Shown here: positions 57,834-64,000 of the stretch, in pieces
Position numbering within the stretch: the first letter of the stretch is position 1
Layout: each line of letters starts with the position of its first letter
Source of the DNA: Ottelia alismoides
Taxonomy: Eukaryota; Streptophyta; Magnoliopsida; Alismatales; Hydrocharitaceae
DNA: 64,000 nucleotides
NCBI GenBank assembly: GCA_037367405.1
Contig: JAZKJV010010125.1
Coordinates: 310,001-374,000 of the forward strand
Reading direction: 5' to 3'
Made by a program: the position numbers and the translations under genes
The notes under the pieces: model-generated
The model's database searches: none
What the model was told of the DNA's origin: nothing
What the model saw: the letters and a program-made list of their open reading frames with translations, nothing else

Positions 57834-60141
57834 TTTTGATGGGCGATCTGCCGACTAGGGTTAAGTATCAATATAAATCAATGGTCGTTGCGACCCCAAT
57901 CGATAGGCTGACTCAATCGAGAAAATAAATCCACTCAGTGAAATCAGGAAATCAATGCAATGTCAGCGGTCTGCTATTTTTATTAACCTGGTATAGCTAC
58001 CAGGGTCGAACACAAGGAGCACGAAAAAGATCGAAGTAGACAAATTTCAAAAGAAAATATTTTTAGTGCTTTTTAAATTTTATATTTTTTAATCGTTAAT
58101 AAATAAACAAACAAGAGTAAAATAAAGCAACACACACAACATTGTTTTTGGATTTTTCTAAGTAACAAAAAATATTCAGAAAATTAAACTAAAAATATTT
58201 TTGGGTTTTCAGGTTTTAAAATGTTTTTGGTAATTTTTAGTGAATTTTAAATGTTTTTTTGTGAATTTATAAAAATCAAACATCACTCAAAATACAAAAT
58301 AGTGCATTGCTAGGACCAAATTCCAAATAAAAATATCAAAAGTGCCCTAAGGTCCTGGATATAAATTTTATGATAAAATATGAATAACAAACTACAAATA
58401 GGAACTAAAAATACAACTTTTGGATTTTTCTTGATTTTATATGATTTTTATAAGTTTCTGGTTGTTTTGTGATTTTTAGTGTTTTTATAATGAATTTTCA
58501 AACAAAATTGATACTAAAGCTAAAACACAACAAAAGGAATAAAGATGAACTTTTGTGGAATTTTTAAACCATTTTTTTCGAATTTTTATGATTTTTCTAA
58601 CTTAGATAGGTTGTTTTTGGTTTTTTTTGAATATTCAATAGAAAATGCAATCAAATCAATCCACAAAAATTCAATAAAAACTACATACTAGCAGGAGCTA
58701 ATAGTAATTTTTTTGGCAATTTTTAGATTTAATTTAATAATTATTAAGTCTAATAAAAAGCACGCAATTAATCATAGATCGTAGGGACCAAATCGCAAAT
58801 AACTAAGTTTACAGACCAAACAGATAACACAATGTAAAAGTCTAGGGTTGAATCAACAAAAAGCCCAACCAATTCACGCGTATGCTCAATATTCAACGCA
58901 CAGGGGTACAAATGCAATTTCTAAAATCTAAATATTCATTCAATAACTGTAGAAAAATCCAAGGTAGAAAGTGCAAATATCCCAAGCATACATGTGAGCA
59001 TGCACGTACTTCAGACTCGGAGGGACTAAAGTGCAAATATGAAAAGTGTGAGGTCCAAATTGTAAATGTTTTTAACTACAACTTTTATTTAATGGACTAA
59101 AACTAAAAACAGAAACATGTCGAGCTGAAAGTGAAATATACCCAGAGGGGCACGTGGCGCACACGGGGGCCGTCTTTGACGTACGGCCCAGATCATAGCG
59201 GCTGGCAAATTGGACGGTCCAAGGGATGTCACGGATGTGCTATCAGATCTGACAAGTCAGATCTGATCTAACAGTTTGGCCTCCGCTTTTGTTGGGTGGA
59301 TTGGATCAGAACTGGTAGTAGAGGGCTCATCCAACGGTGGAGATGGGGTCTGCAAGAACAGAGCTCCAGCGAACTTCAACTTAGCATCGGAGAAGATTCG
59401 ATGCTCCGATGAAGAGACGGAAAAATCTGGCAGTGTCACGAAGATACTCCGCATCGAATGGAGGGCTCCGGTGGAGGAGGCGGCGGTTGGATAGACATAA
59501 TGGTAAAGGTCCTCCTGGAGTAGTTTCGCCTGAGCAGCAGGGGGATCCAAAGTGGTCTCTAGGTGCATGCAGGTACCTTTGAAGGGCAGAAGGGACTCGG
59601 GGCTATGCTCCGGTCCGGGTTATTGCTTGAGAAACTAAGGGAAGCGACTGCGGATAGTGTTCGACCTCCGATGAAGGTGGGGGAGGGAGATCTGGGTCCT
59701 AAGCTCACTATTATGGACTAGCCTCGGGATGATTAAGTTGCAGAGGAAGGTGCAGGGTAAGTCGAGGTATCGATCGATGTAGGAGGAAGTGCGTAACGGG
59801 GCTCTGACCAGTTGGTCGGAGCAGAGGTGATGGCGGTGGCACGAAATGGGAATATGAAATCGAGCAGGGAAATGAGGATGAAAGAAGTGATACCTAAAGG
59901 TTCAGATGAACTCATAGGCTCCAGGAGAAGATGGTCCGATGGGTCCTGGCCTCAACCAAGCTGCATGCTGGCTGGGAGGCTTCACGCAGTGGAGCTCCGA
60001 TTACGTCGTGAGCTACAAGGCTCCAGACGTCTCCGGGTGGTCCTAAGCCTCTCCTCCAATGACTGTCACTTCGGCGAAGGTGGCTAAGGGTCAGTGGTGG
60101 CGCAAACGGACTAGTGGGAGAGCAGGGGGAGCTGGAGGAGA

Positions 60142-60152
60142 TGTTATATAGG
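60142..60152 (-). promoter_or_regulatory. TATA box of the E5 5' LTR
   Basis: CCTATATAACA on the minus strand, preceded by CCCTCGAGCAA. Confidence 0.5.
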
Positions 60153-60323
60153 TTGCTCGAGGGTCCCAAAAGATCGGAGCATAACATAGAAACCTAGGTA
60201 GATCCAGCTATGCCTAGGGATCCACGGGGATCATGTATGTCGAGGCTGCAATTGGGCGCAATAAATGAAGCAATCGGAGCTCTAGGTCGGGCACTAAAAA
60301 GTGGAGAAAACACACTGGCGAAG

Positions 60324-60384
60324 CACGTGCGACCCGACCTGACCTGGAAGAGACTATTAACTGAGGTCAATGGTCCTAGGTGGA
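60324..60384 (-). promoter_or_regulatory. G-box and W-box-like cluster in the E5 5' LTR
   Basis: CACGTG at 60324-60329, and GGTCAA at 60365-60370 followed by TGGTCC and GGACCA, about 175-230 bases upstream of the TATA box. This piece is deleted from the 3' LTR. Confidence 0.4.
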
Positions 60385-60802
60385 CCAATGAGAAAATAGG
60401 ATTTACAAAAACAAAGAAAATTCAATTGAAAATAGTAAATGAAATTAAAATAAAAAGTACATAAAATAAAAAATGTTTGATATTTTGTAAACTATTTTTC
60501 TATGATTTTTTATTATTTTTATGAAAATAAAAATGTATATACAATAAATAGTATTATATAATATATTATGCAATCTATACAATTATTTTTATTTGATTAT
60601 TTTTACAAAAAATCTTTATATTTTATATTTTACTTATTTTCACAATAATTTAAGGGATACAAAAAGATTTTTATTTTAGTTTTATTAATTAATTAGAGGT
60701 GTAAAATAAATAGATGTTTTGCATTTTGTACAAGGGTTTGATGATTTTATTTTTACTTTAATTTTACTTTTATGATTTTTATTTTATTTTTATATTATTT
60801 CT

Positions 60803-62413
60803 AGTGATGCATGTTGGCCATATTCGCAGATATGGTTTGAAGTTTTCTTGTGGTTTCCATAGACAATTTCTCGGTCTAAGGCAATAGCTTTGATTAATGT
60901 CTATCTTACCCGAACTGAGTTCTGAAGATATGCTATGAATTGAACCTTGTGCTCTCATGGGAGAAGAGTCATTTTATGGTGACCGAGGGTACTGTGTTAG
61001 GCCATGACATACCAAAATGTGGCATGGAGGTATACCCTACGAAGGTGGACATTATTTCAAAATTAGAGCCACTAACAAACTTGAAGCAAGTCAGATCATT
61101 CTTAGGACATGTCGGTTTCTACCAATGATTCATCAAAGATTTTAGCAAGATTTCTCGACCGCTGACTAAGCTTTTGGGCAAGGAGGCAGATTTTATTGTA
61201 TATGAGAGAGTCCTCCAAGCAGTCAATCAGTGGAAAGAACTAATCAACAAGGCATGTGTCCTTCAACCGCCAGATTGCTCTCTCTCATTTGAGATCATGA
61301 TAGATGCATCAGATTATGTCATTGGAGCAGTTATAGGATAACGAAGAGACAATCTACCATTTACAATTCACTATGCAAGAAGGACTCTAAATGAAGCTCA
61401 GAAAAACTATACTGTCACTGAAAAAAAGTTGCTAGCAGTCATCTTTGTCTTGGAGAAATTTAGATCCCACCTGCTTGGATCCAAAGTGATCATTTATACA
61501 TACCATTCTGCCATCAAGTACTTACAAGCCAAGAAGGATGCCAAACCAAGACTCATCAGATGGATCCTTCTACTCAAGGAATTCGATCTTGAAATTCGTG
61601 ACAAACCTAGAGTTAAAAATGTGCTGATAGATCATTTATCAAGACTACCGGAGCCTGACACTACTGAGCAGAGTTTATTGCCAATTACAGAGACATTCCC
61701 ATATGAAGCAATTCTGTCAGTCACCTCTCTCCCCCGGTTTGCCGATATTGTGAACTATCTAGTGTTCAAGAGAACTCCACAAGATTGACTGAAGCTGAAA
61801 GTCAACAAATTACAGTCGCATATTCATTTCTATTAGTGGGAGGATCCATATCTCTTTCGTGAGGGATAGATTGCATCTGTAGGAGGTGCATTCCTCAGGA
61901 GAAGTGTCCTCGAACATTGTCATGCCAAAGAATCCGGAGGACACCTTCTAGAAGGCGTATGGCAGTGAAAGTACTCCAATGTGGCCTCTAGTGGCCGACT
62001 CTCTTCAAAGACGTGGAAGACTTCATCAAACGTAGAAGTCTGCTAAAGTATACCTGGTATAGAAGTAAAAGGTCAAGAAGTGGCACGACAAGCATATCCG
62101 CCGCAAGACTTCAGAACCTGGTCAAAAGGTCTGGTTGTTTGATACAAAGCTCAAATTATTCCTAGGGAAGTTAAAGAGCAAATGGATCAAGCCTTTAATA
62201 GTGAAGCATGTGTGTGGAAATGGAAACATTGTTATATCTAGTCTGTTAGCTAACACACAACCATTTGTGACCAACAAACAGCTCCTGAAGCCCTATCTTG
62301 AACATGATACGTTCTTATCCATGGTTGATTCAATACAGGTGGTATACCATGAAGAGCTTACAGTTGCAGCATCAGCACAAGCGAACAAGGCCATCAAAAA
62401 CATTTTTGATTAG
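60803..62413 (+). pseudogene. pol: E6 pol relic: RT end, RNase H, integrase C-terminus
   Basis: The relic enters RT at the block matching E3 CMIAIFAEMV; the FMDD active site is destroyed. [18 protein letters not shown] and [10 protein letters not shown] (60940-61128) follow. RNase H has DASDYVIGAV and [11 protein letters not shown], so the usual TDH reads TYH. The zinc region is damaged near 61900. At about 62040 the reading jumps from DFIKR directly to the integrase C-terminal region (KVKKWHDKHIRRK), so the whole DD35E core, about 1 kb in E3, is missing. The C-terminus has LFDTKLKLFLGKLKSKW and ends at 62413. At least one stop interrupts RNase H (near 61340). Confidence 0.85.
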
Positions 62414-62487
62414 TTAATCTTTTTTCTTCTTTTCGTTTTCCTTTCTTTTTTTCTACCGATAAGTGGCCTCATCCCATTCATCATTGA

Positions 62488-62882
62488 TATACTTATGATA
62501 TACTTCATCCTAAGTATGGGGGTTTATGTATTCGAGTGCTCATTCTTCAATCCCCGCCTGTCTCCTGAACTTTTGATTTCAGTCTATACTTAAGAATATT
62601 TTACCCTAAGTATAGGGGGAGACAGGCCAAGCCGATGATTTATTCGTAACCACCCTCAACCCTCCCTGCATGTGGAATACAGTCTGCTACAATTAGGATT
62701 AATTGATCCTAAGTATAGGGGGGATGGTCAACTTCCTATTCTTTATTCAATCATTGAAATACATATTTTCATATACTTAGTACGAGTTATGTCTTTCTTT
62801 CTCTTCCATCTATGAGGATATAGCTCAATCTAAGTATAGGGGGTCATATATACGGTGTATATACTTTAGCCATAACTCATAC
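62488..62882 (+). repeat. E6 hairpin array after integrase
   Basis: Stem-loops at 62488-62517 (decayed), 62584-62614 (CTATACTTA with CTAAGTATAG) and 62691-62722 (decayed left arm) are followed by GGGGG runs. The long hairpin has A 62772-62793 (ending GAGTTATGTC) and B 62816-62838; C is 62870-62882 (CCATAACTCATAC). Confidence 0.85.
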
Positions 62883-64000
62883 TTTTTTATTTTTAATAAT
62901 ATGGCTAAGTAATAAGAATTAAAACACACATCCAATCCTTTGTACAATAAATTGGTTAAAAATGTTTTGCAAAATGTTTGAAAAATGATTGGAAAATCTC
63001 TTTCAAAAATCTTTTGGAAACTGTTTGAAAAATATTCTATAAAATATTTTCAACCTTTGTAAAATTATTTGTTTGTAAAAATTTCTTTCTTTTATTTTAA
63101 TAAATATTTTGAAAATCTACTTGCAAATAGTGTGAAAAATGATTGTAAATTGAAAAATCTATACATAGTGTTTGAAAAATCTTTGCAATATGATTTTCAA
63201 ATTTTATAAATATTTGAAAAGAAATATTTATCAAATTATTCTTTCAAAATAAAGTTTTCAAAATATTTATCAAAATCTTTGAAAATTATTTTGACGACTA
63301 TGTGAATTCTTTAAAAACCCTATACACTAAACCTGCATGAAAACATGTAAAGTAATAACTAACTTCTCCTAATTTTTTATAAATAAAGATGCACTCTCAT
63401 GTAAATAGCTGCATATAATTGCGAGCCAAAATAATTTATTGTTGAAAATCACTAAAAAAATTTTTTAAAAAATCAATAAAAAATGCAAAGTGTTTTCAAA
63501 ATTGCATAAAAATTTGCAAAACTTTCAAAAAAACACATAAAAAGTTCCAAATCTGAAAATTATATCACAAAAATATTTTCCTTGCAGTTTACATAGCATT
63601 TGCATTTTTCAGAATGATAATAATAATTGAACAAGTTTAAATAAATTCTGAAGATTGGAGCACGGTTGAACCTTAATCCACTTAATCACAGGAACCTTAT
63701 AGGAACTACATTGAAGCATTTCAGTCTTCTAGACTTAATTCTTTGAGATCACGAGACTTAGTTCAATGTCGTCTTGATCAACTAAGTAGAATATTTTGGA
63801 ACACACACATAACTCTTGTCGATAGTGACCTAGCTTACATACATGCACCTCACACTTTTCTCAACTCAGTTGAGGTGGTAGAGGGTTGGATTTGTCGGCA
63901 TGAGAAACAAGCCAATGGAAATATCAGAAGTCACACATTTGTGGCCATTGTACCCCAACCTGATCAAGTAGCCATGAGGTCATATGATAGAAGTTGTGGG
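62883..64000 (+). other. E6 non-coding 3' region, runs off the window
   Basis: AT-rich. The part from 63610 aligns with E1 4680-5028. The window ends at GTTGTGGG, the exact point where the conserved 60-base block begins in E1, so that block, the PPT and the 3' LTR should lie just beyond. Confidence 0.6.

Larger units (their letters stand above)
44439..60802 (-). mobile_element. E5: Athila-like Ty3/gypsy element, complete in outline
   Basis: On the minus strand: 5' LTR (60802-57837, start missing), PBS (57833-57817), leader, gag (about 56240-53650), protease (about 53570-53190), RT-RNase H-integrase (about 52575-49685), hairpin array, 3' region, PPT and 3' LTR (47635-44439). The LTRs differ noticeably (about a dozen changes in the first 165 bases from the LTR end), so it is older than E3. 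It splits E6. All coding regions are broken. Confidence 0.87.
57837..60802 (-). repeat. E5 5' LTR, start missing
   Basis: It ends GCCCATCA at 57837 and aligns with the 3' LTR up to TATATTATTTCT at about 60802, where E6 pol begins; the first few hundred bases (about 370 by comparison with 47266-47635) are gone. It holds the U5 hairpin (57987-58004, perfect 7 bp), the TATA box (60142-60152), W-box-like sites (60365-60384) and a G-box (60324-60329). Confidence 0.85.
40384..64000 (+). mobile_element. E6: old Athila-like element split by E5
   Basis: Two plus-strand pieces flank E5: LTR, decayed PBS and leader on the left (40384-44438) and pol end with 3' region on the right (60803-64000). That they belong to one element is inferred from strand, order and the nesting of E5 between them; gag, protease and most of RT are absent from both sides. 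Confidence 0.6.

Overview
The window looks like gene-poor, repeat-packed nuclear DNA of a flowering plant. I found no convincing host gene, tRNA, rRNA or bacterial feature. Almost every coding trace belongs to LTR retrotransposons. Five related Ty3/gypsy copies carry pol with the family order protease, reverse transcriptase (RT), RNase H, integrase. They lack a chromodomain, their primer-binding sites match the 3' end of plant tRNA-Asp, and their LTRs are about 3 to 3.8 kb. Together these point to the Athila-like (non-chromovirus) branch. A degraded Ty1/copia fragment and a non-autonomous TRIM element are also present. The species cannot be named from this sequence.

Layout from left to right: 1-2002, 3' part of a plus-strand LTR (element A). 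2003-9602, old plus-strand gypsy remnant E1 (RNase H, integrase, 3' region, 3' LTR). 9603-13694, a minus-strand copia remnant with AT-rich flanks. 13695-21924, minus-strand gypsy E2 (3' LTR, 3' region, integrase to mid-RT), cut inside RT. 21925-40383, plus-strand gypsy E3, nearly complete, with a 2.25 kb tandem duplication of its LTR end, primer site and leader, and with a three-LTR TRIM inserted at 31210-32170. 40384-44438, LTR and leader of plus-strand gypsy E6. 44439-60802, minus-strand gypsy E5, complete in outline. 60803-64000, the 3' part of E6.

The layers are nested: the TRIM is in E3, E3 is in E2, and E5 is in E6. Two junctions (40383/40384 and about 60802) look like large deletions that removed the rest of E2, the end of the E3 3' LTR, the start of the E6 LTR, the start of the E5 5' LTR and the E6 gag to RT region. 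By eye the order of age is E1 and E6 (oldest), E5, then E2 and E3, then the TRIM, whose outer LTRs are identical.

The most interesting signals are non-coding. All five gypsy copies carry, just after integrase, a series of hairpins built from the same TATACTTAGG / CCTAAGTATA arms, most followed by a PPT-like G run. The series ends in a long hairpin whose left arm can instead pair with a sequence just beyond the G run, and the alternatives co-vary between copies. About 0.8 kb further on, three copies share a roughly 60-base block that is far better conserved than its surroundings. The LTRs share a palindromic start, a co-varying U5 hairpin and paired W-box-like sites about 200 bases upstream of the TATA box. 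Observed coding damage is dominated by changes expected from cytosine methylation and deamination.
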